Origin: Mya arenaria
Lineage: Eukaryota > Mollusca > Bivalvia > Myida > Myidae
Assembly: GCF_026914265.1 (NCBI RefSeq)
Contig: NC_069136.1
Coordinates: 14,653,856 to 14,717,855, forward strand
DNA: 64,000 nt
Direction: 5' to 3'
Each line of letters opens with the position of its first letter. The stretch's first letter is position 1. The notes below the pieces were generated by a model that ran no database searches, had not been told where the DNA came from, and saw only the letters and a program-made list of their open reading frames with translations. Of this stretch, positions 32,898-46,889 are shown one piece after another. Both the position numbers and the translations under genes were made by a program.

Positions 32898-33250
32898 CCA
32901 CTACGTCAATGATCACGGTGGTCCGGCTCTGCCGCCAAGCTTCGGAAAATTCACTACGTCAATGATCACAGTGGTCCGGCTCTTCCGCCATGCTTCGGAA
33001 AATGTACTACGTCAATGATCACAGTGGTTCGGCTCTGCCGCCAAGCTTCGGAAAATTCACTACGTTAATGATCACAGTGATACAGCCCTGCCGCCAAGCT
33101 TCGGAAAATCCACTACGTCAATGATCTCAGTGATCTGGCTCTGCCGCCAATCTTCGGAAAATCCACTACGTCAATGATCACAGTGGTCCGGCTCTGCCAC
33201 CAAGCTTCGGAACATCTACTAGTGATCTCGGTGATCGAACTCTGCTGCAA
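32898..33250. repeat. 53-bp minisatellite, 6-7 copies
   Basis: CACTACGTCAATGATCACAG, TGGTCCGGCTCTGCCGCC and AAGCTTCGGAAAAT recur every 53 bp (CTACGTC at 32901, 32954, 33007, 33060). The last copy is shortened and diverged. It is more GC-rich than its flanks. Confidence 0.9.
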
Positions 33251-33960
33251 AGCTTTTGAAACGGACACGGTTCCCTATGCAGTCAATTTTAAAACTCAAA
33301 GTTAAGAGTCGTTTCCGTATACCGATCGATGTAAGACGGTGTTTTTGGTCATGGTGTACGAGGCAATAACTTTTATTTAAGTTTTTCGCCAGTCATGCTA
33401 GAACGCCTTAATGGATTTATGGGAATAATAACAAATGAATCGTTCTAAATTCAACGGAAAGATTTATTGCTAAAATGTCGCAAAACAGGCAAAGGTAAAG
33501 TATAACTACTGTGCCAACAAAGGAAACATAAGTTTAAATGTTATCTTTAAGTAGCATTTTTTTCTAGAGATGCAAACGAATGGCAAATTTGATATTCGAA
33601 TATTTGGTAATTATTATTTCCATCGAATATTGGGTTATATGATTACCAAAACAAACCTTTTCAAAGTTCTAGTAAACTATTTGTATCCTCTATTTTTTTT
33701 CAAAGTATAAATGAATCAAAGTTTAAATGAATCTAGTTTGACTTTAATAAAAATACTACATATACTAAAAAAGCAAAACAGTGAGAGTGGTAAATATGTC
33801 CTTCTTCTTACAAGAGGTCGTACTAGGGGGATGTTATCTTTACGTCTTAAGGACACAAGTACTTTCTACCCAGTCGGCAAACGCGAAAGAGATTCATATC
33901 AGCTAACACCTGTCTTCACAATCCACCTATACATATAAATAAGTAGCAACTGATCGTCAG

Positions 33961-33965
<5 letters not shown>

Positions 33966-34005
<40 letters not shown>
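33966..34005. repeat. (AT)n microsatellite
   Basis: An uninterrupted TA dinucleotide run of about 40 bp. Confidence 0.95.
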
Positions 34006-34007
<2 letters not shown>

Positions 34008-34314
34008 AATTCAACATTTGGGACATTTTGCCTATTTGAACAACCTTTGGAAGACATTATCATTACATGCTATATATCCTATAATAATATATCCTTTGCA
34101 TATTCCTTCATAAAATATGCATAATTAAATGTAGTAAAGCATAATTAATGATGTTTTTTTCCCAAAATACTAGCCATCGAGAATATACAATTTTTGACTG
34201 TCGCCTAAAGGTAAAGCGCCGGATGTTCATGAAAAAGTACAACCTTTGGAGAAGTACCCCAAATGTTGTACTGTATATGTCGCCGAAAGGTTCAATATTA
34301 TATATAATGTAATT

Positions 34315-34392
34315 TGACTACTTAACTCAGCCGGTAGAGTGGTCTGAATGTTTCGCGGCAGACCCCGTTCGAATGTTTTAGTCCTACTGACA
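34315..34392 (+). ncRNA. tRNA-like sequence, possible SINE head or tRNA pseudogene
   Basis: TTAACTCAGCCGGTAGAG resembles the A box of polymerase III genes, and CCCCGTTCGAATG resembles the B box, 30-35 bp further on, the normal tRNA spacing. No clean cloverleaf with paired acceptor stem was found, so a functional tRNA is unlikely; a tRNA-derived SINE or pseudogene is a fair alternative. Confidence 0.4.
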
Positions 34393-36003
34393 ACGTTAAG
34401 ATGCCAGTTCGGTAACCATGATTTATGTAGCCATCTCCTCAATCCTTTCATTATATTGTCAAATTATTATTTCTTGCATTTTATTTGCTGTGTTCATAAC
34501 AATATATGAAGCTAATTTTAATTTAAAGTCGGGCTAGGTTGTGATCTTACTCTCACACTAAGACGAAGATTGATGAATCTTAATAAACAATACAACACAA
34601 TATATGCCATTATTAATAATAAACCACATACATGTTGTTTGTCCAATGACATGCTCTATTGCCGTTTTCATCATTGCATTACTCTTGTAAAAAAGCAGCA
34701 TTGTTTGCACTTATGACTGGGTTGCTGAATTGCTTCAACCACCAGTTGGTGTGTAAGCTTCTTTAAACTCGCACTCGGGCCTTGCCCATTCAACGAGTGC
34801 TCTGGTAAGAGTGTTAGTTATCTAAAATAATTCAAGAATGGTGCACAGACAGAATAAAACCTTGGTTTGAGCCAATCTAATTCTTTGACGTGCCGCAAAA
34901 TATAGAACTGTCACACGGGACCCCGATTAACGTCCATCCCGGAAGATGATTAGTATATAAGTGTTGCGGTTGGGAATAGAAACTGCTGTCCCTGGATTGA
35001 CTAGTGTGACACAAGACCACGGTACCACCCGGAAAACGTTGACAATCTATTAAACGTGTATTTCGGTATTTTCTTCCTATATATGGCGATACCGATGAGC
35101 AATGCGATGGTTGTCGGAATAAATCCTCCGGCGGGATTATGTATGCCAAAAACGTGCCCTGGTATCCAAACGCGTAGTTAGCAGCTAACCTATTTCATTT
35201 TCGTGAGCTGGAAGAACATCAATACTTATGAAACGGGTATAAAAATTACAAGTTATTATGACTATATGCAAAATGCAGCATGAATGACTCATTTAATAAT
35301 AGTTTAATACAAAAGTTGAAATTGTTGTGTATGATGTCCACATCCTGTTATGCCAATGCCAAAACAATTGTCTGATTGAGGGTCAGACATCGATGGCCCT
35401 ATACTTGGAGGAAGAATTGACGATTGGATTTTAAATATGTCTCTGGTGTAATGTTGTCTGCGATTGCATACGTTTTCTTCTCAGACTTAAACAGACGTGT
35501 CGTTGCAAACCCACTGTTCCTATATTTTAAACAAAAATAGAAACCACTCTTTGCTAATATCTACCGTTATGGCATTCCTTAAAACACCTAGTGCACGTGC
35601 GTTTTTCAAAATCATTTCAGAACTGAAAAAAGAGTGAAATCTATATACATTGTTAATTTATTATGTTTTCAATTTGAAAAAAAAACTGAAATGCTATGAA
35701 TATATGTAAGTTTCACTTGTATATGTTTGATTGTTAAACCAATCGAAATAATTATGTGAGGCTTTTTTACCAAGAAAATAATGACTGCAAAACAAATCAG
35801 TAACGTATTATTTCACTTGAGAAACAACCACCAGAAACCATACAGTAAAATTACACTAAGAAAAATGATTTGTTTTAATGAATGTAGTGCAGTTAATCTC
35901 TAAAAAAATATTTAAAGGTGCACTTGACAATTATTCTTAAATATTTGATACGGTATAAAAGCGGTTACAGCAGGCGAGAAAATGCACAATATAAGATTAT
36001 AAG

Positions 36004-36148
36004 TATCTCCCATGGCCGAGAGTGTAAAATAGGTTCATTCCGACCCGAGCGTAGAGTGTTTTGCGGAAACGAGGTTTACCGAGTTTCCGCAAAACACCCT
36101 GCGCGGGGTCGGGATGAACCTATCTTACACGAGCGGCTATGGTAGATG
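36004..36148. repeat. Long hairpin, arms about 66 bp, loop about 12 bp
   Basis: The left arm (36004-36070, with AGGTTCATTCCGACCC and GTGTTTTGCGGAAAC) is inverted in the right arm (36083-36148, with GTTTCCGCAAAACAC and GGGTCGGGATGAACCT). About 85 percent of positions pair. It lies at the left side of a larger inverted element. Confidence 0.88.
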
Positions 36149-36600
36149 CTTTTTCTCCCACCTCAGTTAATCAAAATTAAGTAACAATGTATTTTTTGCT
36201 GGAACTCTTTTGTGCTTAGTGAAAATAATTGCGTATGAATATGCGATAGCACGTGGTTGTCATGGATATGCGCGCAATGATCCAGTTAATGTAAATAGTC
36301 AAATCGGTCTTTTTAAATAGTTCTAAGGAGAATGAAGCATTTTTCTTGAATGGTGCTTGAAAACTGTTTTATGGTGACATTTGAAGCGAGAAATAATTAA
36401 TTAGCGTTCTAAATATTACCATAAGACAAGATTTCCTTGATGCTACTGACGACAGTCTTCAACAAGGGAGGTAATTACAATGTTGTGACCATTAAAAAGG
36501 AGTTCTATACGGGCATTTTATCTTCGCCCGTGGGCAAGATAAGAATATCTAACATGGTTAAATTATTGGATCTACTTATCTGAGGTGGGAGAAAAGAAGG
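36004..36600. mobile_element. Foldback/MITE-like element around the hairpin
   Basis: CTTTTTCTCCCACCTCAG at 36149-36166 is inverted at 36580-36596 (CTGAGGTGGGAGAAAAG). Together with the hairpin just outside the left copy this suggests a composite foldback element of about 0.6 kb. No coding capacity. The outer borders and target duplication are not defined. Confidence 0.55.
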
Positions 36601-39600
36601 TACAACACTCGCCCCAGGCGGTAGGTCCTGACGCGAGGCCAAGACTGTCTGTACATCATCTTTCCGCGTATCTATACCCCATTTAAACACAGCGACACAC
36701 GAACATTCCCTAGATTGAATATCAAATTGATATTGCCACTAACCGTTTTTTTCTTGAATCCATCGTGTATGCGGTCGAACAACTTCTTCCTTGTGTCGAT
36801 CACTTTGTGGTTAATAAAGGTGATATGGTGCCCCTCTTTCCCATTTCTAACCTACGCCCCTTAGAAGGGGTTTACATACTTTAATTAAGTAGAATTGTAT
36901 TTTAAACATTGGCATAACACATGTAAATGGGGGGTAGACGATGTATAACAAATATAAGATATTTTGAACGTTTGCGATTCAAAGATTCATTTAAATATGT
37001 ATCAAAATGAATCTAGGAACAATTTAATTTATTCAAAAATGGTTCTTATATAGTTTTCCCATCAATTTATAGAAATTATTTCAATTACAAATCGAACTTC
37101 AGTTTTCCAGACATACTCATTCGTTTCACGATGTCCCTCCCAGAGGAGTCCGACTGCAAATATTAATTGTTCAGATATTAAGAATGTGTTCATTGGTTGC
37201 ACAACACCTAGTTTAGTTTAAACTCTTTTTACTAATTTGTGGGATTATATTGTTCCTGAAACAATTCTTAGTCAGTAAAATCTTTAAAATTGGTTATTTT
37301 GTTTTGTATTCGAATAACAAGGGACCACATAAATCCGCTGGCGACTTTTGGACACCAAATAACTGGGGGTTGACGTTTTCACTTAAACCCAGGTTATGGT
37401 TACACCATAGAAGTCGAGACAACCGTTGAAGTATAAAAAAACACGAAAAGAATGAGGTCACAGGAGCGAATTTTATACAGGATAATGAGGCCTAAATTGA
37501 AATTGATTCGACTTTTTTTTATTGAAATCCCTGTAACGGAAAAAGATTTATCACAAGTTTAGAAAAGTCCTCGGTACACACAGAACATAATGCTTGACAA
37601 ACCTATTGACTATTTGACATACGATTTTGTTTTATTTTGACTGACGAAGAGGTGTATCACTGTTATATTATTGAAAGGCATTTACTGCATGTTTTAAAGA
37701 CTAATTAACACATAACAAACACTTTGCAAACACGTCAGTAAATGTAAAGTTGTGTTTATGTAAGGTTTATTCGTGTTTCTTAACATGACTTTTACCTCAA
37801 TTATACACCAATGATATATCTAAATCAATACGTTGAATAAATAACTGAGTCGGAAATAAAAACGTATGTTTTATAATCATCAAGGTTTAATCGAAATCCT
37901 TATTTAATTTACATGGAAAAGAGCTTTCATATGAAATACGTTTAAGCGACATACAATATACATGGATTTTTATTACTTCTCAGGAAGGATCGCTTAAGAT
38001 CATATCGTTCTTTACATGAAGCTTACAAAGGCCATTTTTCCTGCAACAAAATAGAGGGAAGAACAGAACAATAACACTAACATAATTTTACGGAATATTT
38101 ACATTTGTTTGAATTGTATTCATAATCTTTTTAAGTTCTTAACCAGACGACTTACACTGAGCAGAGATTATCGGTTGAAAATTCAAAACAATTTGTACTT
38201 TTGGGACATATAAATTTGCATAGGTCCTTAAGTACGAATGTCCTGAAAATCTTGTGACAAGCATATCATCAACTTTTATGTATTTACTTCAATCTTTGAT
38301 TTCGCATAACTTGACGTAAGAACGTGAAGGATTCTGTATTTAAGACACAACCGTTTCATTCATTGGTAGGTATATTGTCCTTAAGTCTATAATAAATTCA
38401 TATAGTGTACTAGATGCCATTTTTCTAAATCGAACAACTTATAAAATATTCAGTGGTTCACATATATTTTACTGTTTGAAATTATGAAATAAAACGAAAA
38501 GGACTTTATGGACTTATGCATGGCATAAAGAACGATATATTAATCAGCTTTTAACACTACCGAGCCGGTAAACAAACACTTATTATTACAATTATTTTGA
38601 TGATCTATTATCCACGTTGTGGTGACAAAAAATATTTTTCTTTCTGTTTTCGTTTTTACATGAAAGGATGAGGTATTTCAGAGTATGATTTTACAAATCG
38701 GTCTAGCCATAAACAATTAAATACATGTCACCACAAAAACATAACGTCAAATGAACAAACGCATCAAGAAAAAAAATATCGGAAAAAATGTATATATTAT
38801 AAACAATTTTTCAATTCTTCTCATTTAAAGCTTGTACACAACCATTGTACTAATAGAAGTCCAGAATGATACATGGTATATGCTATGCAAGTTGATGGTA
38901 AGCTTCGGGTTCAAGTACATTGTAGGTTTTTGACCCACGCCTAATTCATTCAATAAAAACTATTCAAATATAGAAAATAAATTATATCCAGTGAAAAAGA
39001 GCATACATTGAACTAGGGGCGACATGTTTATGTCTAGATAGTCAAGTATGGGTGATAATTACCTCGTACTTGAATACTTAATTAGAAAACAATCGAACGC
39101 GGGCCGTTTGAAAAACAAAAACAAACAAAAAACAAACAAAAACAACATAAATATGTAGATAAACATTTGAAAAAACAACTAGAAAAATAAATTAATACAA
39201 AATGTCAACATATTCTTTGGTATTGAAGAAGTTTTAGAATTCAGATAGTAGTGAGGCAACTGGGAATTCAACAACAAAGAGGTCAGTTCACATTGTTATA
39301 TATGTATGCACACTGGACGAAACGTCCTGATCTCAGAACACTCTCTTGCCAATGAACTGTCCGCGAGTCTTACTCATCCTTTAAAAATATCAAAGTTACC
39401 GTACTCTAGCTTTTACATTTTTAAGACACGCATGCTATCCAATTTCTAAATTACAACAAGTCAAGACCAATGAAAAAACTCATTTGGCAAATTTCCCACA
39501 AACAAATGGGATTAACCCACCCCCTTGGCCTCAGAAATATGTTTCAGTCACACTTGGGGCTGTGACGGAGTCAAGCAATAACGCAGCCTCTATGGGGTGC

Positions 39601-39865
39601 GGGGAGACCTTTATAAACTCAACAACGGCAATAATACACGCCAAGTGGCGACATGTCAAGCCCGCTAATAAGCTTCAGACAAAGTCAGAATATTTTCCAT
39701 GTTATTGCAACACAGACATACATGGAGTTCAACAGTAAGACGAAAACTATTTATATTTAGTATGATCTATTATTTGGTAACGTTCAACTTGGAAAATTAA
39801 AAACAAAATCGAACATCTCAAATTATTGTGTACTTAATTAATTAATGTTTCAATAGTACTGTTTC
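36601..39865. other. No gene recognised
   Basis: About 3.3 kb of AT-rich DNA. No frame longer than about 80 codons has domain-like composition. An A-rich stretch near 39110-39190 carries simple AAAAC repeats. Nothing else supported. Confidence 0.5.
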
Positions 39866-42800
39866 AAATGTTGACCTCTCAGTGTTACCTTCAGGCCTGG
39901 CTGATGTGTGTGCTACGTCGCCTTATAATTGTGAAACTGTTTTGAAAATCGTACTATGTATGATCAATACAGCCAGGACAATGTTTTCTCAGGATCGATT
40001 GATGTACTTACGTTTTGTTGAAAATCCTTGTATACATGGTAAAGTTTCAACCCGGACTAAGTTCAGTCAAAATAAGTTATATCAACAGTATTCATTTTGA
40101 TATTTAACTTGTATTGTGTCCTTGACATTTGACGTACAAATCATTGCTGTGCGTTCATACCGCTTGTAGGCTCGTACTTAGGCGGGATTCCGATCGTTCA
40201 ATCCTCATAAACAGACAGAAAAAAGGTACATACATTATCACTACGAAATCGTGGCTTAATAAAATCAATCTTTATTAACAGAACAGAATAGACCATTCCG
40301 AAACAACAGTTTTTCTTAAAATCCGCTTTTCTACGATCATCATAATTATCAAATCACTATTGAACCCATGGACAAATCCCGCCAAATATGAGATACTGCG
40401 ATGACCGTGATAGTATGCAACTGACTGGTATGTTTTGCCTATTAACCGAAAACAGTAATCTAATATCTACAGCGTGCTTAAAAGATAAAAGAGACATTTA
40501 GAAACGTTTAAAATTATAAACATATATATATGTTATAGCACCATTACTGATGATAACATTTTACTGAAAATAATTCAGCTATGCCATATTCTAACATGAC
40601 ACATACTACTCTTACTGACAATATATTTTTCGATCCCTAAACTTTACTGTTAGGCAGAGATAAAATATAAATGTCATGCGTAGGCAATTAAAAAGGCAAT
40701 TTACTTCTATGTCCTTTTATGTTAAAATGTGTTTACACCTCAGAGGAATAATGAACCCACAAAAACAAAAACAACCAAAAGTAAATAAAAAGCAAAAAAA
40801 CAAAAACAAATGCGATAACATTAAATGTAAAAACCTGTATGCAAAACTATATTCTTTTTTTAACACAGTTACTTTTCGGTAAAATTTTCTGATCCTAAAC
40901 AAAACTTTACTTTTAGGCAGAGGTAAAATATTCATGTCATGCGTAGGCAATTAAAAAGGCAATTTACTTCTATGTCCTTTAATAATAACAAATGCGATAA
41001 CAGTAAATATAAAAACCCGTATGCAGAACTGTATTCTTTTCAAACACAGTAAATTTTGTCATCTGGTAAAATAATTTCATGTCTCCCAAAGGTTGTTGCG
41101 ATGTTACCCAAAGGTCGGATTGTGTTAAACGTTTCGAACACTATATTAAATCATTTTCTTGCTCGACATATGCTACGGGTAACCAATGTCGCATGTGTCA
41201 GGTTCAAACATGCAATTTGCATTTTTGTAATGTTATACGAAGTTACAAGAATATGACCTCACCCTACATTTTGTGGTCCAAGTAGGCTTATAACAGGTCA
41301 AAACAAGTCCTGAATTGTGCACAACGTGACCCCGGTTTCTGCTTGATGCCCTTATAAATACATATTAGGGACATAATATGCACGAAGTGAACAGATAAGG
41401 ATGTTGCATAATTTGTCGCCCTAGTAAACGTATAAGCTAGAATTGCTAGTTCTTAGCTGAATATATAGCTATCTCCGCCTACTGGTTATTGTCCTAATAG
41501 GCACATGAGAGGGAAATTCCAGTCCGAGCTGAACATTTACTGCTTCCGCCCACTGGTTGTCGCCCTAATAGGCACATCAGAGGAAATTTCCAGTCCTAGA
41601 CGAAAACCTTTATGTTTATAATAATATATCATTTGATTACGAACAACTTTGAAAAGCAAACAAATCGAACCTCTTAATTTATTATGTACTTAGTTAATGA
41701 ATGTATCAACAGTATTATTTAACTGTTGACCTCTGAGTGTTACCTTAGGACCTGGCTGATGTGTGCACCACGTCCCCTCATAATGATGAACCTTCATGGC
41801 AAAGCCGTTTTGAAAATCCTATTATGAAATATCAAAATACAGCCAGGACAATGGTCGGTCAGGATGGATGGATGTACTCACGTTTTGTTGAAACTCATAG
41901 AATGCATTGTTCATCCCGGACTAGCTTCAGTCTAAATAAGTTCTATCAACAGTGTTAGTTTTGATATTTAACCTGCAAGTGTGTCCTAGACATTTGACGA
42001 ACACATCTGTGTTTATGCGCTAAGGGCTTTATGGTGATCCTTTATACTTGTTTAAGATACAGTTCGGGTGGAAGCACTTACAAACCTTTACCCACTCAGT
42101 GATCTTTTTCAATATCATTATTTAACATAACACAAACGCTGAGGTACCAGTCATTCAATATGTATGCGTTTCAAGCCTTTGGATATACGGTTACAATCCT
42201 GTTATCAGTCATTAATATTTTCCGTAAATGCATTAATTAGTGAGTTGTTAAATATTATTCTCTCAATATTCATCTTTGTTATACATGTGTATTGATTGAA
42301 TTTGAATGAGAGTGTCACTTTTAGGAAAAAGAACTATTGCTGTGCGTTCATACGGTATGTAGGTTCGTATGTAGGCGCGCGCCCGATTTTTCAAACTGCA
42401 TAAACCGACAGAAAAAAGGTACATACATTATCACTAAGAAATTGTTGCGTAATAAAACCTATCTGTATTAGTTAGACCATTCAAAAGCAACAGTTCTTCA
42501 AATCCGCTATTCTACGATCATCGTTATTATCAAATCACTATTGAACTCTCAGACGAACCCGCCAAATATGAGATTCGGCGATGACCGTGATATTATGCAA
42601 CTGACTAGTATGTTTTGCCTCTACAGCGCGCTTAAAAGACGAGAGAGACATTTAGAAACGTTTAAAATTATAAGCATAAGTATGTGTTGTGGCACCATTA
42701 CTGATAATAACATTTTACTGAAAATAGTTCATGTATGCCATATTCTAGCATGACACATACTACTCTTACTGACCATAACTTTTCTAAACCCTAAATAATA

Positions 42801-45749
42801 CTTGTCCTTGAGGCCTAGGTAAAATGTTTATGTCATTGCTATGCAGCAAAAAAATAAATGTGCATCTTTGTCCTTTTATATAAAAATTGTGTTTACACTC
42901 ATCAGAACATTGGATCTACAAAAATAATAAATTGGATAACATGAAATTCAAAATCAAATTATTATTAAATCTAATACCGTTTGGATTACAATCGATTAAA
43001 TCGTCTGGTAACATACTTTTTGTCTTCAAAATGTTGCAACGATGTAACCCAAAGGTCGGATTGCCAAACCATTTCGGACACTTTTTTAAAAGCATTTTCT
43101 AGAAAGATTATTGTTGTTCTTCACATATTACTGACCAAAAATGTCGCGTATATCATGCTCAAAGTGCTTGTTGGGGTGGGAGTAGAAGGGAAGGGCGATT
43201 TTGTACATGTGATATATGCCTTTCTTGTTAGAATGTTCATTATTCAGTTATAGAATTCACATTGTATACTAATACATAATAGCCTTACTCGGTAACTCGA
43301 TTTTATCTAAAGTGACAACAGAGTGACCTCATCCAACTGTTTGTGGTACAAGTACCCAGAATAGGGACACACTAGTCCTGAACTTCAAGTGACATCCGCA
43401 TTATGGTATTAAAAATCATGATATAGACATGCTTGTTCTGAATTAAACATATAGTGTCTATCGGCATGCCATGGTGGGCTAGTAGGCATAAGGGGGCTAC
43501 ACTGATACGCAATTGTACATTACGTGTCATCGCCTTAGTAAGCACACAATATGAACATACCAGGCATGAACTGAAACTATATTGACCTCATCCTACATTT
43601 GGTCGCTCTGATATACATACTTAAGCGATAAATAAGTCATGTAAGGAGCATCATGTGACATTTGCCGACTGGTTGTCGTCAAAATAAGCACATATAAGGG
43701 TCAAATCGGACCTAAGCCTCACACAGTGGCCTCTTCCTTCTTGTTGTCACTCCAGAAGATACCCTTTTAACCAGGCATGATATGCCTTTAATCACATTTA
43801 TATTTAAGATTGTTTCTTGAAACAAAATATATAAACGTTATTTCGGTTTTAATGTTGTTTAAAGAATGATTTAAATTGTTGTTCATTTATGCTGTATGTA
43901 TGTATGTATTCGCGCCACCGATCGTTCAAACTGCATTAATGAACAGAAATCGCATATCACTAAGATGTCGTGACGTCACAAAATCTATGTTTATAAACTT
44001 ATTATACCATAAAGAAACACATTGTCTCATGAAATCCGCTCATCATTATCAAATAACTTTTTAATCCTTGGACAAAAAGTAGCAATATTGTCAGGGCTAT
44101 TGTGTTACAGCTGTAATCTCACGGTATTAACTTACATTAAATGCAGAAGCCCGGTAACCTCAAACTCTAAATGTTGTTATAAGGTTATGTTCGTATTGTC
44201 CTGATTTTTCTATCCTGTGATAGATCCCCTCGGAGATGGGATTCTGCGATGAACGTGATATTATGCAACCGACTAGTATTTTTTGCTTATTTCAGCGATA
44301 CAATTTAGTAATCAATACTGCGCTTCAATGACGAGTGAGATATTTGAATTCGCTTCTAGTTATACACTTAATTATGTAAATATAATAGCATTATAACGGA
44401 TGGTAGAGGTTTAATGAACATAACTTCATTGGCATATTATAGCATGGTACATTCTACTGTTACTGACAATGCATTTTCTGATCCTAAACAATACTTTACT
44501 TTTAGGCAGAGGTAAAATATTCATGTCATGGGTAGGCAATTAAAAAGGCAATTTAATTCTATGTCCTTTAATAATAACAAATGCGATAACAGTAAATATA
44601 AAAACCCGTATGCAGAACTGTATTCTTTTCAAACACAGTAAATTTCGGGCAAAAGAAAATTTTGTAATCTGGTAAAATAATTACATGTCTCCCAAAGGTC
44701 GCAGCGATGTTACCCAAAGGTCGGATTGTGTTAAACATTTCGGACACTATATAAAGTCATTTTCTTGAAAGGTCACTGTTGCTCTTCATATGTTATGAGG
44801 AATAAATGTCGCAAGTGTCAGGTTCAACGCGGGGAAAGGGCAACTACTTCAATTTCAAACATGCAATTTATTCATTTTTTTGTTAGAATGTTTATTATAT
44901 AGTGATAAAAATACCCGTGTATAACAATACATGACAGCCTAAAGCGTACAGTCGATATTATTTATAATGTTATGTGACAAGAATGCGACCTCATCCTACA
45001 GTTTGTGGTCCAGTTGGCACCTAACAGGTCAAATCAAGTCCTAAGTTGTGCATTAAGTCACTCCGGTTTCTGGTTGATGCCATAATATATACCTAATAGG
45101 GAAAATAATGTCCCGAACAGTACATTTAATGTACTTTGCCATGACAACGCGGCAAAGTAGTCAAAATATGGGGACAAACTGGTACTCAGCTGCACACAAA
45201 GTGTCATTGCCCAATAGGCACATACTAGGAACATACGAGATATGACTTTAGGCTATTTATGTGATGTTCAAAGTTGGGGAGCGGTAAATATTTATTTTTT
45301 ATGTATGCAAAATATTCCTCTTTCGTTAGAATGTTAATTAAACAATAATGCCTACTTGTGCGACAACCAGTAGGCGTAGGCCACTATTTCCTGTTCAGGA
45401 CTTCAGTGTCGCGTTTAAGTGCATTCTAGGACGGTAACAAGAAATCAAAGATCGCTTTATGTTCATTTCAGGATTTATATGTCTTTGTTATATTTTTACA
45501 GGGACTTGATTTACATTATGAATGCATGCATGTGCTTTAATTTTTATTTACATAAATTTTAAATAAAACAAGTATAATCACAAGTTATTTGTTATTAATT
45601 AAACACTGTTTTGACATAATTATATACTGAACTATCATTCAACTAACATTCATAACGGTGTTAAGGTGTTGCACATTTTCACGACTTTATGTTTTATGTC
45701 ACCAATAAATCGCGCATGCTGTTTTGACTATAAATTGTTTGTTCGACAT

Positions 45750-45784
45750 ACCGTTAATCCTTATCCCGACTTAGGATTAACGGT
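45750..45784. repeat. 12-bp perfect hairpin
   Basis: ACCGTTAATCCT (45750-45761) is exactly inverted at 45773-45784 (AGGATTAACGGT) with an 11-bp loop. Confidence 0.8.
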
Positions 45785-46889
45785 GTTTAATGTGTATAGT
45801 ATATTGACATCGGCTTACGGATTATTGCCCTAGTAGAAACAAACCCGAGACATGCTAGTACAAATCTGAATTGAACTGAACATAAATGGATATACGCCAT
45901 GACTGGCAGCAAAGAATTCTCATAAAACGGACATAGTAAACATCCATTAAACATTAAGTGTTGTAGGCGATCTATATCATTCGAGTTTTAAGAACTATGT
46001 TTGGGAAAAATACAAGAATATGAGGATAATGGGGATATATAGTACATGTGGAAAATAAAAATATTGGAAATATATTGTCATAAAGTTATTAAAAACTATC
46101 GAGTATACTGGCGAGGAGGAAACAAGTCAATGATTATGAAAAAGTGTAGAAATCTAACTGCTATGCGATTTTGGTCAAAAGAAACGCGTCAGTTAGAAAC
46201 TAGCAATATATGTCTGAAGATCTCAGCAAGTTGATACCAAATTCTGCAAAAACAGTGATATCTTGCCACCGACTTGTAAAGTATGCCTATATGAGCAAAC
46301 AAGTAATCTTAATAATTATTACAATACGCTTCAAAAAAGTGATACGTTTGGAATCGTTCCAAATTATCCAAATAAATATGTATTTCTTGTAGCACCATAA
46401 CTTATGACAAAATTCTAATTACCATTACTTATTTGATATATATTCTAGCATGGCAAATACTACTTTTACTAACCTATTAGGCTGAGGTTAATATTCATTT
46501 AATTTTTAGGTGATTATCATCTCCATCCTTTAATACCATTAGTGTATCCACATTTCATCAGAGCATTGCTTCTACATAAAATATATTATATTAGAATTTA
46601 TATATATTGGATTACACAAAATGTAATGAACCATATGCCAAATTATGTTTTATCAAACACCATACTTTTTGGGCAACATGCTATTTAACCATCTAATAAC
46701 AAGTACAAGTTTCCCAAAGGTTGCACCCATGTAACCCAAAGGTCGGATTTGTTTAAATATTCCGTAGACGATTTACAATCTTTTTCTAGAAAGGTCACGG
46801 TTGCTCTACTGCTCTACACACGACAATTTCACATATACCATGTTGAAAGTTGATGGGGGGTCGACACTCTAGTTTCCTTTTACAGTTGC

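Larger units (their letters stand above)
33251..35990. other. Gene-poor AT-rich DNA with an AT microsatellite and a tRNA-like stretch
   Basis: No convincing gene. It contains (AT)n at about 33966-34005, a small hairpin near 34232-34272 (AGTACAACCTTTGG against CCCCAAATGTTGTACT), and a tRNA-like stretch at 34315-34392. Longer frames (33711-33938, 34227-34451, 34877-35149) show no domain-like pattern. Confidence 0.5.

Noticed and set aside
34877..35149. A 90-codon minus-strand frame (MAYIIPPEDLFRQPSH...).
   Set aside because: No hydrophobic core, signal peptide or known motif, and no splice or promoter support. It is probably chance.
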